A DNA stretch of 64,000 nt from Periconia sp. R9002 (GCA_023627715.1 JAMAHW010000032.1:248001-312000), one strand, 5' to 3'; positions 37,134 through 49,022 are shown, numbered from the stretch's first letter. Made by a program: numbers and translations. The notes: a model not told the origin generated them from the letters alone.

Positions 37134-37974
37134 CTAGAACTGTAACGGGGTGAAGAACCACCTGTTCTTGCCGGACTGGTATCGCTCCTCGAAGGCCTTC
37201 TTGACCTGCTTCTTGGCGTCTTCCCGCTGCGAAACCTCCTTGAATGTGTCGTTTGAGACGACGCCCTTGAGGGTCTCGAGCTCGATGGTGTAGCGAGTGG
37301 GCATCAGGTGGGTGTCTGTTTCGCGTGCGGGTTGGGTTAGCCAGTATTACTCTCAATCATCCAATTTCTGTTTTATGGTCTTCTTCGTTTTCCCGAATGC
37401 GCGCCCGGGATGGGGCAATGGGCTTCTTTTGTGGGCTGGGCTGGGCTTTGACGTACAGTTGACCTGCTTGATGAAGGGCTTGACCTTGCTCTTCTTGGCC
37501 TGCTTGGTTTTCGACATGCGGCGGGTGACCTTGGAGGGGTAGCGCTCGATGCCGGCGACGAGGGCGTGGGGGAAGGGGTGCGACTTGGTGCCGTTGTCGA
37601 GGGGCGAAATGATCACGCACTTCTTGCCCGCATAGCGGCCCCGGGTGATGATCTGGATATTGTGTGAGTTTTTCCAATGTTCGTGTGTGCAAGCGAGGCG
37701 GTTCGAGCCGGGGGGTTAACGTACGACAACGCGTCCGACCTTGAGGCTGTGGAATGGATTGTTAGCTATTTCTTCTTTTTCTCTGGGGACTGCATTGATT
37801 TGGAGGGACCTGAAGAAGATACGGCGATTGTTGACGACGTCGGTTTTGCAGCGCTTGGCTCTTTCATCAAATGCCCACCGCCGCAGCCATCTAACCAGCC
37901 GCACAGTCGCCAATCTCCGGACTTCTTCAAATATTCCCCTCGTGGAATGTGCTGAGGTGTACGTACAACTTCAT
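37134..37974 (-). CDS. RPL27: 60S ribosomal protein L27 (eL27)
   Basis: Structural protein of the large cytosolic ribosomal subunit. Four exons: 37974-37967 (8 nt, ATGAAGTT), 37746-37725 (22 nt), 37652-37457 and 37315-37134. They join to 135 residues, the expected length. The protein opens [20 protein letters not shown]. It continues with [41 protein letters not shown] and [21 protein letters not shown], all diagnostic of eL27. All introns are GT-AG (220, 72 and 141 nt), with GTACGT donors in all three. The two tiny first exons make automated prediction likely to miss the N-terminus. Divergent from SOF1 across 252 bp. Confidence 0.95.
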
Positions 37975-38226
37975 CTTCGCTGTTCTTTCGGGCGGGTGTG
38001 GATATGGAGGGTCGTCGGTTCGTTGTGAGGTGTGATTAATGGCTCGCCAGACCCAAATTGTTCGTGTGCGCTACGGTCGCTAAAACCTTTCTCCGAGCCC
38101 CGCCCGCGCTAAGTCGTTCTGGTGAGCAAGGTTGTTGCCGCCCCATAGGAAAAAAAAGTTACTGGGCGGCATCGTGAAATAATAGTCGAAGAGTCTACAG
38201 TATAATCACGTCTTCGCATTTCAGTC
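37975..38226. promoter_or_regulatory. Divergent promoter of RPL27 and SOF1
   Basis: 252 bp separate the start codons of a ribosomal protein gene and a ribosome-assembly factor gene, so one compact promoter probably serves both. I see an A-run at 38150-38157 and GC-rich words, but cannot name a factor site. Confidence 0.55.
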
Positions 38227-39614
38227 ATGAAAATCAAGGCGCTTTCGAGGTCCGCTGCCTCGGCGCAAACCCCTGGAGCGGTTGCTATTAAACACACGCG
38301 CAACCTCGATCCCAACCAGCATCCATTCGAACGAGCCCGCGAATATACAAGAGCGCTCAATGCCACCAAACTCGAGCGCATGTTTGCGCAGCCCTTCCTC
38401 GGCGACTTCACACCTGGCCACGTTGATGGTGTATACAGTTTCGCCAAAGACCCTCAGAGTCTCGAGCATTTTGCATCCGGCAGCGGCGACGGCATTGTCA
38501 AAGTGTGGAACCTGCCGAACCGACAGGAGAAATGGCAAAGCCAGGCGCACCAGAACATCGTCAAGGACATGTGTTGGACAAGAGATAGGAAACTTTTGAC
38601 CTGCGGAAGCGACCAAAAAGTCAACATGTTCGAGCCGTACACCACCCCATCCAAAAGCCCGCCTGTAGCGACATGGCATGGCGGCGCATTCACATCCTTG
38701 GCGCATCACCGGAATTTACCTTCCTTCGCGGCGGCTTCTGATAAAGTTTCTATATACGACATCTCGAGGACTTCTGGTGCTCCCACACAGACTCTACAGT
38801 GGCCTTCGGCGATTGACACCATCACCTCTTTAGCATGGAATCAGTCCGAAACCTCTATCATAGCCTCCACTGCGACAGACCGCGCTATTATCCTCTACGA
38901 TCTGCGGACGAACTCACCCCTTCATCGAACCGTGCTTCACCTTGCCTCCAACTCGATCACCTGGAACCCAATGGAACCTTTCAACTTTGCCGTGGGTAAC
39001 GAAGACCACAATATCTATGCGTAAGTTATATCCCACCATACGTTCTTTTACGTTGCTAACGCTTTTTCAGATTCGATATGCGCAACATGAAGCGCGCATT
39101 GAACGTGTACAAGGGGCACGTCGCGGCCGTCATGAGCGTCGAGTTCAGTCCGACGGGAGAAAAGCTGGTATCAGGCTCGTACGACCGATCTGTGCGGCTA
39201 TGGGACCGTCAAAAGGGCCATTCAGAGGACATCTACCACACCAAACGGATGCAGAGGGTATTTTCAGTGGCGTGGTCCGCAGACAACAACTATGTCTTGA
39301 GCGGCAGCGATGACGGCAACGTCCGATTATGGCGTGCAAAGGCTTCCGCTAGGCAGGGCATCAAGTCTGCTGCGCTCCGACAGAAGCTCGAGTACGACGA
39401 GGCGCTCAAGGAACGATACAAGCACATGCCTGAAATCAGACGCATCGCGCGCCACCGGCACGTGCCTAAGGTGGTGAAGAAGGCGGGCGAGATCAAGAAC
39501 GAAGAGCTCAAGTCGATCAAGAGGAAGGAGGAGAACGAGCGCCGGCACTCGAAGAAGGGTCAAGTGAGGCGCCAGGCCGAGCGTGAGAAGATGATTCTGG
39601 CGAGGGAACAGTAG
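38227..39614 (+). CDS. SOF1: U3 snoRNP / SSU processome WD40 protein Sof1 (DCAF13)
   Basis: Component of the small-subunit processome needed for 18S rRNA maturation in the nucleolus. Exons 38227-39020 and 39071-39614 (50-nt intron GTAAGT...TTTCAG) give 445 residues, the family length. The N-terminus reads MKIKALSRS and DPNQHPFERAREYTRALNATKLERMFAQPFLG. WD40 repeats follow at about residues 65-340 (SGSGDGIVKVWNL, SGSYDRSVRLWDR, SGSDDGNVRLWRA). The conserved basic Sof1 tail is at about 350-445 (YKHMPEIRRIARHRHVPK, then Lys/Arg/Glu-rich helix). Divergent from RPL27. Confidence 0.95.
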
Positions 39615-41270
39615 CGCGAAGTTGATGACTTCTTTTTTTCAGTATGCATAGCGAAGGCGTTTGTCTCTTGGTGGATTCTATATAAAAGCATAGCTTTCGT
39701 GGACATATTTGGATATTTCTAGTCTGTGTAGGTAGAGTTGGATGTTGTGTCTCCGGCATCAACTTCCCAACAAAGAATAAAAGCATAACAATAACGACCG
39801 CTTGTTTCATATGTTACCTGATCCGCCTCTAGATCACTCAGTGCTCCAACCGACACTTGCCCATACATGTAAACCGTGGTATAACTCTACTTGTGAGACA
39901 ACAACCCATCAAACGAAGTTCCACCAAATCATTCTAAAAAGCTTGAACAGTCCCTGTACAGAAAGCGCAAAGCTCTCTTCAAGCAGATGCTATGCTCTAT
40001 GTTTAAGCCGTTTTCGCATCGTGCTCATTGAACTAACTATTGGGTTCTCGTAGGCAGGTGATGATGGGATAGAGTTTCGAGGTAAAATCCCGTGAGAAAG
40101 TACAGAATGCAGCATGGTTCAGTACTTTATACCAACGATGGTCCCAAACTGAGCCTTCTATTTTCTTTCCGTGTCAGTCCATGCTCTCTCACAAAATCGG
40201 ATCTAACATTCGCTCAGGATCGAACTTGAAATCTTTGCCGGGAAACAAACTAGCGTAATGAACAAGAAAAGCTGGAAACGACAGATGGAATGTGCTTTTT
40301 CTAAGAATCTCGTAGACGTTCAAGACACGTATCCACGGCATGATATCCTGATCAACCGAGATATAGGGGAAAATTCGTGCATTAAGCCTACATAGACTTG
40401 TCGGTACTCGTGCGGTGTGAGTATGTAGGTAGGTATTGATCGTCGGTCACTCACGAGGGGTAGCGGGAACGTGGTGATGTAAAGCAGTCGAAAGATTGAT
40501 TTCATGCACTTCTATTGTAAACTAAATACAGAGCCAACCCATAAAAAGAGTTACAGTCCCTAAACAAACTTTTCACCTCTCCAATCCTGCCTATCTCCTT
40601 ACTCGTATCCGTCCTGTCCTCGCTCGGCTAATCGACATGTAGCGTTAGTTGGTGTAGCCGCGGGGCACCATTACGCCATTGCGTAGCCCTTCCCTAGGTA
40701 TCTTCAAACGACCAGTACGTACATCCCTCCCCTGGTCTACATGTGGTGGAGACGTGCATTGCCATGTCGTGATATTTGTAATCAGCTTTACAACCACGCA
40801 TGAACTAATGTATTACCATAGGGCGTGCGCGTTTTGATTGTTTGGTGTGATTTAACTTGGAATTGACGTTCGTATTTAAAGACGTGCGGGGTCTTCAATC
40901 TTCGCGAGACTTTTTGTTCCTGTGCAGTTCAGCTTTTAGAATTGGAAGGGCTTTCCGGTGTATCCGCGTTTCTTTTAGCAATTCTCGGTGTCTGCCCAGC
41001 TGCAAGGTACGGATCGAAGGAAGTATCGAGAAGATTGTGAGTTTTTTGCGTTGAGAGGTGAGACATAATTACTCCTTGTGTTCCTAGTTTTGGGGAGATC
41101 ATCATCTCGCACTTGCACTTTCATGAGTCGATTGAAAAAGCAGGGGACAAATGAATACAGTTTATGAACGTCTTCGCTAACTCCGTCTAGAATTGTACAG
41201 CGACTAGATCTACGACAGAAAAGCACAAACCTCCACGCATAAAACGAAAAAAAAAGACATAAGGGAGAAA
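39615..41270. other. Intergenic between SOF1 and alpha/beta hydrolase
   Basis: 1.66 kb with no recognisable gene. Short frames of 60-125 codons lack domains or splice support. No RNA gene is seen. Confidence 0.5.
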
Positions 41271-42153
41271 ATGTCAGCCATCTCACGACAAGACGAAAAG
41301 TTTGCCTCGCTCGGCCTCTCCAAACCCACTCACGCAGAGGGAGGAGCAAAAAGAGAAGAAAAAGGCGGAGGAGAAGGGATCAACGCATACACGCGAAACC
41401 TCTCTTCCTCATCCCCTTCGAACCCCGTGCTGGTTCTGCTACATGGGTATCCCCAGAGTAGCTACATGTGCGTTTTACCTATTTTCTCAAAGCTTCCATT
41501 CTTCTCGATTTATCTCTCTCTCGACCAGTTTCTCTTTTGCTTTTCTTCTTGCTTTCAAGAAGATCGATTAGTTTCAGATGCACTCGTACGCATCCTACCC
41601 GTTTCAATCTACTTACACTCTCCCCCTTCCCAAGGCAAAAAAATCCATTTACATCCTCACCCTTAAGTTTCTCTCCTTTCCCTTCCCAGTAAACCCTTCC
41701 CTCCACCCCCAACCAAACAACATCATCTACCCCAACCTCCTAACATTCATCAAACCCAGGTGGCGAAACCTCATCCCACACCTCCCCCCATCCGCCCCTC
41801 TCTACGTCCCCGACCTCCCCGGCTACGGCGCCAGCGCGCCCCTCCCCGATTCATTCAAGTTCCACGACAAGCTATCGGTCGGCAAAGCTGTTCTCGGGGG
41901 CTTGAAGAGCGCGTTAGCAGCAGAGTCCAATGGTAAGGAGAAAGAGGAGACACATGTCGTACTCATTGGACATGATCGAGGCGCGAGAGTCGCGCATCGG
42001 CTTACGGTTAGTAAAGAGGAGGTTGGGGAAGTGGGGGTTAAGGTTAGGGGGGTTTGTTTGGTGGATATTGTGAGTTCTTTTCTTTTCTTTTGTGACTGCT
42101 GCTGTTCTCTCCTTGTCCCCTCTCTTCCCTCTCCTAATTCTTTCGCAAATCCT

Positions 42154-42196
<43 letters not shown>

Positions 42197-42795
42197 AACC
42201 CCCTTCCCCCTCCCTTCCACAACCACCACCACACAAACTAACCCCCCAACCCCAAAAGGTCCCAACAACCACCCAATGGTCCGGCGCCAAATCCCCCCAA
42301 GAAATGAAAACCTACTGGCACTGGGCCTTCCTCGCCAACCCCTCCATCGCCATCCCGATGATCACCGCATACAGCGGCTCCAAATGGTGCTCGAGCTCCA
42401 TCTCCGCCTGGCTCGGCAATTCCCCACGCGGACTCGACACGTTCCACGCCTCCGACTCCCTCTCCGTCTACGCGTCCTTATTCGAAGACCCCAGCGTCAT
42501 CGCGGCGAGCTGTAAAGACTACGAGGCCGGCGCGGGTGTGGACGTGGACGCGCAGAAAGAGGATCAGGAGCGCGGGAGGAAGATTGGCGTGCCGTTGCTG
42601 TTAGTGTGGAGTGCGGGGAACTTGGGGAGGAGGTTTGATGTGCAGGGGAGTTGGGTGGAGTGGGTGGAGGACGAGGTTGAGATTGACGGTTTAGCGCTCG
42701 GCGATGGAATTGGACATTTTGGAGCCGAGGAGGCGCCCGTGGAGACGGCGGAGAGGGTTAATGCGTGGTTGGGGAGGACGGTTGGGAAGGTGTGA
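41271..42795 (+). CDS. Alpha/beta hydrolase, haloacetate dehalogenase / epoxide hydrolase type
   Basis: Exons 41271-41467, 41760-42069 and 42259-42795 give 347 residues. The fold is clear: VLVLLHGYPQSSYMWRNLIP with the HG oxyanion loop, VPDLPGYGAS, and the nucleophile elbow LIGHDRGARVAHR. Asp as nucleophile is the mark of haloalkane/haloacetate dehalogenases and epoxide hydrolases. The cap region TYWHWAFLANPSIAIPMI resembles haloacetate dehalogenases. The C-terminal catalytic His is in GIGHFGAEEAP. The substrate is unknown. The first intron is long (292 nt, CTAAC branch) and the second (189 nt) contains a CCCATA expansion, so automatic translation through both introns can give a falsely longer protein. 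Confidence 0.85.
42151..42197 (+). repeat. (CCCATA)n microsatellite inside an intron
   Basis: About seven perfect CCCATA units within the second intron of the hydrolase gene. It lies about 60 nt before the acceptor. Confidence 0.9.
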
Positions 42796-42936
42796 TGGGG
42801 TGATGGGGAGGGGACTTTATATATCCTGTAAGCTCATAACGAATCTTGTTTTATATTCTGTTGTTTTCCTCGTACCTGTTAGATGTTATCGCGAGAGTAC
42901 GGTCATCTAAGGCATTTCAGTAGTTTTAGTATTTAA

Positions 42937-44118
42937 TTAGTAGCTATACCTAACGCCGTGCACGTCTCCAAAATGAATTCGGGTCCCGTTCCCGAAGTTA
43001 TTGTTCGATATGGTGTTCTGATTCTGCGGCGCTGAAACAGCCTGACTGAGAACAGTCTCAGCAGGCACACCACTATCTGATGGGGCGTACCGGTCCAGCA
43101 CGGCCCTCGTAACTGCTGCTGCCGTGATGGCAGCGAAATCCTGCCAGCGCTTGTTCTTGTGGCTGTCTGCGTAGTCACAGATGCCCTTGATGACGATGCA
43201 CGGGACCTCTTCCCACGCGCCGGCAGCCTCCATCTCAAATGCAATTAGCTGATGCTGTTTAGCGAGCGCATCGCGGTGGGTACCAGACTTCATGACTGCA
43301 TCACCTGACCCAATGCGTCCGACGAAGATGGCCGGAGCCGGCGCCTGCTCGGGTGCCATAGCGGTATCTCGCTTCTCGTCCAAGCGCGCCCGCACCACCA
43401 GATGATCCTCGTTGCAGCCTAGCTCTGCGCAGCAATTCTGAGTCGCCTCGGGGCAGGGGCCGTCGCCGCACAGATCGCATGCCTTGTAATGCCGGTGTAC
43501 ATATGTCGGCGCGAAGAGCTTGTCTTCAGCAGAGCCTGGGTATCGATAGTCAGCCTGCCGCCCATCACGGACGGCGGCGGCCTGTATATCCTGTAGATGC
43601 CTGGCGGCCTTTCCTCGCAACCGCCCTCGCCCAAGCTCCGTCTCAAAGACAGCGACGAGATTATGAATTGTCCGACCCGGCTTGCGGGGACCATCTTCGA
43701 TCGTGTCTTTGGCTTTGAACTCGGTTGGGTATTGCCGGCCAAAGTCGTGCTGGACGACGAGTTTGCTGATTACGACGTCTCCTAGAAGAACCTCGCTAGT
43801 GCCAACACGTGGTACGCCACCGCATATGCCCACGAGGAACACAAGCTCCAGCCTGCTATAGCTCGAGCGAAAGCTGGCCGCCGCTCCGGCCGCCGATGCC
43901 TTACCCATACCAGGGAGTAGTACTAGCACGACATCGTGCTTCCCAATGGTACCCGTCGTGTACTGGTTGGGGTCCCCCGGCGCCTTCCCATAGGGATCGC
44001 CGTCTTCGTCCCAGAATCGATCGAAGAGTAGGGACACAGCATCGAACTCAAGACTCAACGCGCAGACGATACCGACACGAAAGTCCTCGCGACAGGCGGG
44101 CTGTTTCTCACCAGCCAT
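42937..44118 (-). CDS. Nucleoside-phosphorylase-fold protein with C-terminal NLR-type motif (candidate NLR effector)
   Basis: Single exon, 393 residues. Residues 13-340 form a PNP/UDP-phosphorylase-like domain as found in fungal NLR proteins: FRVGIVCALSLEFDAVSLLFD, LVFLVGICGGVPR, GDVVIS and the ligand-site strand AFEMEAAGAWEEVPCIVIKG followed by ICDYADSHKN. A Cys-rich insertion (ACDLCGDGPCPEATQNCC) is usual in this subfamily. After a short linker the last 25 residues carry ISNNNFGNGTRIHFGDV. The same pattern opens the NLR encoded 500 bp upstream on the same strand. In fungi such matched pairs of C-terminal and N-terminal short motifs are amyloid-signalling partners: the NLR templates the effector. 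Whether the enzyme domain cleaves nucleosides or nucleotides during signalling is inference. Confidence 0.85.
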   Translation of the reverse strand: MAGEKQPACREDFRVGIVCALSLEFDAVSLLFDRFWDEDGDPYGKAPGDPNQYTTGTIGKHDVVLVLLPGMGKASAAGAAASFRSSYSRLELVFLVGICGGVPRVGTSEVLLGDVVISKLVVQHDFGRQYPTEFKAKDTIEDGPRKPGRTIHNLVAVFETELGRGRLRGKAARHLQDIQAAAVRDGRQADYRYPGSAEDKLFAPTYVHRHYKACDLCGDGPCPEATQNCCAELGCNEDHLVVRARLDEKRDTAMAPEQAPAPAIFVGRIGSGDAVMKSGTHRDALAKQHQLIAFEMEAAGAWEEVPCIVIKGICDYADSHKNKRWQDFAAITAAAVTRAVLDRYAPSDSGVPAETVLSQAVSAPQNQNTISNNNFGNGTRIHFGDVHGVRYSY

Positions 44119-44618
44119 GATGCGGAATGAGGACTGTGGGGTGCCTGGAGATGGTCATCAGCAAGGCTGTTGAACTGCAAAGGAACCATTTCTGGTCCCC
44201 GGCTCGATAACGTAATCCACGTCATGCATAGAGGTACCTAGGTACCTAACCAAGTACTTATAGCCAAAGAACTCCATTTCACGACTGAACCACAAGCAAT
44301 AAGCCTAACAGTTCTGTGTATACAATCAAACAATCTGGTCCACATCGTCGGGACCTACCTAGGTAGGTATATACTCTTATGTACCAGTCAAGCCATTTAT
44401 AATTCGAGTTGCTTTAAATGTGACACTTGATATATGAAGCCGTTGTACTTTCCTGGTGTCTCTAGGCAGACCACTGCGACGGTCAAGCGTCCCAAATTTG
44501 TTGTTTTCACAAACATGATTGTGTTCTTCTCAAGCCTTGTGCTCCCTCACTTCCCTCCCACCTCGGAACTTGTTATTCTGAGATCCCAACTGCGGTGGTA
44601 AAGTATGGAGAGTATTGT
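44119..44618. other. Intergenic between PNP-like gene and NLR
   Basis: 500 bp holding the NLR 3' flank and the PNP-like gene promoter. It contains the palindromic word AGGTACCTAGGTACCT at 44232-44247 and CCTACCTAGGTAGGTA near 44355, common intergenic words in this window. Confidence 0.5.
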
Positions 44619-47600
44619 TCATAATAGGGGATTTGGTTTTGCGAAGTTGAAAAAGAGGACACGACCTGATCTGCACCCGATGGCGGCCACTGTTCCATGG
44701 AAAGTCGATGTTGATGGTCGATACTCTGATGGCAACCAGAGAAGATTCTGGTCTTGGTATGAGAGCCAGGTATATTCAGTGTCGAAGCCGTATGATGCAA
44801 GTCGGGGCAGGGAATCGAATCGCTCTAGAGGTTCTGTAGCAGTTTGTACTTCAAAAGTGCCGAACTTGGTATGTAAATGGTCAAAGTTAGTCTTCTCAAA
44901 CTGTAAATCCTTTCCGAAGGACGTGTGGTCGACCGCAAGTGATGACATGCATTGGCCAGTCGCCAGATCCCAGATCTTGATAGTCTTATCTTCCGCGGCC
45001 GACGCAAGGCGTGCCGCGTTGTGCGACCAGGCCAGGGACCTCACATAAGCGCCATGTCCCTCAAGTGTTAATATATGCCGACCGGTTACGAGGTCCCAGA
45101 TTTTGATGGCGAAACTGGGCGATGCTAATGCGAGCTGGGTCATGTCTTGCGACCCAGCCACAGCACTTACCCAGCCACTGGAGTCCTCGATCGTTGACAC
45201 GCACTGGCCCGTTGCGGCATCCCATATCTTGATGGTGCAGTCTTCTGATGCGGAAATTAGTCGAGTTGAATCACCGGACCAGTTTATAGAGTTCACCCAA
45301 TCTTGATGTCCCTCAAGCGTTAATATACACTTGCCAGTCGCTGGATCCCAGATCTTGATGGTACAATCATCTGATGCGGAGGCAAGACGGGCTGCGGTAT
45401 ATGACCAAGATATGGAGTTAATCCAGCCGTTGTGGCCTACGGGTATCGATACATGCTCGCCGGTCTGGATGTCCCAGATGCTGATGGTGCAGAGGTCAGA
45501 TACTACTGCAAACTGGCTTGTGTCGTACGACCAGGACATGAGTCTTATCTCGTGGCCGAGACCCTCGAGCGTCGATATATATTGACCAGTTCCTGGTTCC
45601 CAGATTTTGACGACATGGTCGGCTGATGCTGATGCGAGGTAGACCGCATTGTATGACAAGGCTACAGAGGTGACCCTCGCGCCGTGGCCCTCAAGTGTTG
45701 AAACATATTGACCATTCGCCGGGTCCCAGATCTTGATGGTACGATCATGCGAGGCTGACGCGAGTCTAGCTATGTTGTTTGACCAGGATATGGCCCTGAT
45801 GTTGTGGCCATGGCCTTCGAACGTCGATATGCATTGGCCAGTCGCTAGATCATAGATCTTGATAATGCTGTCGAATGCCGATGCAAGCCGGGTTGCGTCG
45901 TGCGACCAGGTTATGTTATGAAGACGACTTGCGACCTTTATAGTTGATGTACACTGGTTGGTTGTCACGTCCCAGGTCTCGACAGTTCCATCGTCCGCAG
46001 CGGATTTAAATTGGTTCGTACTGCTGCGCAGCCAAGTTATAGATCGAACATAAGTGCCTCCACTTTGAAGGGTTGTTATGCACTTATTAGTCGCCTGGTC
46101 CCAGATCTTGATAGCATTGCCTTTATACGATATAAACGCGAACAAGGCCGCAGTATGCGACCAAGAAAGAAAGGAGAAATCATCCTTGCGGCCTTTGATT
46201 ATCGTTTTACACCGGCCAGTCGCTCGCTCCCAGATCTTAATGGTCTTGCTCTGGTGTAAGATAGACGCAAGCCACAGGGCGTCATGCGACCAACTCATAA
46301 ACTTAACCGATATATCGTCCCCAGGCTCTGGTATATCCTGATCGGCCACCGTCTCTTTGAGATTCGCGGAATCGTCGTCTGATGTTGCTGCGAGCAAGGC
46401 CGGGTCCTGTGACAAGTCCGCAATGTGGGCAGTGTCGGTATCGTCGGATCCGGTGTCGCCCTCGAACGTCGATATACACTGACCGTTTACTGGGTCCCAA
46501 ACCTTGATAGTATGATCTTCCGACGCTGTTGCAATCCAAGCTGTGTCTTGCGACCAGGTAACGGAGGTTACGGATTTGCTGTGGCCTTCTAGTGTCAATT
46601 CACACTGCCCAGTTACCGCGTCCCAGATCTTTCCAGTCTTATCTTCTGACGCCGTCGCAAGCCTGGCTGCATCGTGTGACCAGACCACAGAGTTGACTGA
46701 TCCGCCATGGCCCTCGAGCGTCTGTACGAGAAACGTGTTCCATCCTGAGTCCACAACTGGAAAGGGGGATATCCAGGAGGGCATTTGGTCGATGAAGGCA
46801 TTTCGGATTTCGCTGTTTTCGGGAGAAAAAACCATAGCCGAATTGTAGAGCTGCAGAGGAAACCTCGTTATGACAGAGATGCAGTTCAGAGTGAACCGGC
46901 TCGCGTCCCGGAGAAATTCTTCAAGCATGGTCCCAGGCTAAGGCAGGTTAGAGCAATTCTTGAGCAGAAGCTTCCCTGATCAGTGATGACATACCTGGAC
47001 GAATTTCAATAGGGCATCTAGCATGGCGATACTCGCCCTTATCTTCTTCAGGAGACATAAGGCTTCCAACCAATGAAGTAGGTGGCGCTGAAGAAAGAGG
47101 TCGATTTGCACCTCGGTGACGCGACCCTTACTCTGCTCTATATGATACACCCAATACAGGCAGGCATACTCGACATGTGCTGGCAGATACATCTTAACCA
47201 CGCTGGGATCGACTCCCGAGCCAGCCACACCAGGAGCTTGTAAATTACATACATCTCTCTTTAGATTTGCCTCTAGGACTTGGAGGCAGCGATTTGCGAG
47301 TCGCTCGTGGCACTCTCTCTCGTCCACGCAGAACTCATGCCGTCTGACAGGATCGACAAGAAAATCGCGGAAAGACAGGTGGAAGATCCTGATAGGGGCG
47401 TCTGGCTGGGAAGATACATTGACGAGGGAATGGAGAGTTCTGAGCCGGCCGCTTATGGCTGCTGGGCGGATGCCTAGGAGGTCTGCAAGAGCAGCGATGG
47501 GGAGAGGCGCCGCGAGAAGGACAATGGGGCCAACAACAGCACGAAATTCATCCACCAAGCGACTCCTCTTCAGGCCAGCGGTTCCGTCGATCAGCCGGTT

Positions 47601-48665
47601 GAGAATTGGAAGATATGTCGATTCGAGCTTGTCCAGCTCGGAATCACCGGCGTTGGACCGATATTCCAGCACTTTCTCCAACTGACTTACGGGATCTGAC
47701 CAGACTGGGTCTGCGACAAAGCGGCATATGGTCGTGGCGAAAATGAATAGAGGGACGGCCATTTGGGCAAGGATTTGGATGGCGTTGTTGCCAGGCCATC
47801 CCGATGGAAGTTGCAGATCCTCATAGTAGTCTTCTCGTATTCTTGTGAATTCAGACTGAAAGAATAAGAATATGTCGTGTTCAATCACGGGCTCGGGTAT
47901 CTGGTGCAGAGCAATGTCCTTATACGTGCCCGTTATTGACCTGAAACCAAGCCGGATCGGCAGCTCGGGCCGGCTGGTGATGAATATCCTCATGCGTACC
48001 GAAGTCAGTGCCTTGACCTGTGGCAACAACTCGATAATGAGCCCGATGGAATTCTCTTGGTCGCATTCATCCAGGGCGTCGATAACAACCACGACTGGCT
48101 GGTCTAACCGCTGGACCTTGCTTAAGGGTTGTAGGATGAGCTTCTCAAACTGCTCTCGCAGGCTCTTGTCCTCAATGCCTTTGTAGGCCTCCATGGCTTC
48201 CGCCACAGAGCCCTGTAGGGCGGGTTCCCAAATCACAAGCTGCGAGGCAATCGTAGTGAAGAACAAGCGTGCATGCCCCCGATCTTCCTCGCCCCTCTTG
48301 AAGAAGAAGCTAGCGCCGAGTGCTCCCCTTTCCTGGAACGACCGAGCAACTGTGCGGGAAATGGTTGACTTTCCCGTGCCTGCCATTCCGTTCAGCCAGA
48401 ATATGCATTCGGTGGATGGATTGTCTGCCCACTCCTTGATTTCGCGAAGGAGGTCGACTCGCGTGCCGGGAAGGCAGTGTCTGTTGTGCTGCTCGGCAAA
48501 GGAGGCGAACTCTGCATCTCTAGCGGTGGGAAGGGGCTTGCGGAATGCAAGATTGTTGATGATATCGCCATGGTGGATGTGCGTATAGTCTCCAAAGGTA
48601 TTTTCAGATATATTCAGGATCTTGTGGCTCTGCGCTGTTAAGCTGGGAAAGGGACGAACGTCCAT
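44619..48665 (-). CDS. NACHT-WD40 NLR-type receptor
   Basis: Exons 48665-46995 and 46937-44619 (57-nt intron GTATGT...CCTTAG with a CTAAC branch) give 1329 residues. I start at the first true ATG; the longer frame begins at GTG. Residues 16-34 hold ISENTFGDYTHIHHGDI, matching the tail of the downstream PNP-like protein. The NACHT ATPase follows: P-loop WLNGMAGTGKSTISR (near residue 93), Walker B VVVVIDALDECD, and RIFITSRPELPI. A helical arm (LPAHVEYACLYWVYHIEQS) follows. About 13 WD40-like repeats fill the C-terminal half (KIWDxxTGQC ends), one disrupted by an acidic insertion. This is the architecture of HET-E/HET-D/NWD2 receptors of fungal non-self recognition. The repeats are diverged from one another rather than near-identical. 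Divergent from the ankyrin-Sec5 gene. Confidence 0.93.
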
Positions 48666-49022
48666 CGCCGTCAAGGTAAAAAATGACACTTCGGGCTTAC
48701 AGAAATGCTAACAGACGAGAAAAGGGCCAAGCAGTACCAAAGTCAAAAGGACGGAGGATGTCAAGCATCCCTGCATAATCTCGGTATGGTTGTAGATGTG
48801 AGGAGAAACCCCGCTCGTCCCATCACGTGCTGTGCCGTGCAAGGCTGAGTGACCGGATGAAGAACAATGCAAGAGTAGGGCGTTATAGCGCACAGACCTC
48901 TTACAGTTGTCCACTGCAACTAGGTAAGACAATATCGAACTTTCCTACCTAGATCCTCGTACTGAAGCTTTACTAATTACCTAGTATACATCTAAAGACC
49001 CATCACATGTGAGAAAACGAGA
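48666..49022. promoter_or_regulatory. Divergent promoter of NLR and ankyrin-Sec5 gene
   Basis: 357 bp between two start codons. Such a short shared region suggests joint expression of the NLR and the fusion protein. No specific site is identified. Confidence 0.55.

Noticed and set aside
41468..41759. Hydrolase coding sequence read through the first intron
   Set aside because: The stretch is pyrimidine-rich, out of family register, and bounded by GTGCGT and CCCAG. Removing it joins SSYM to WRNLIP.
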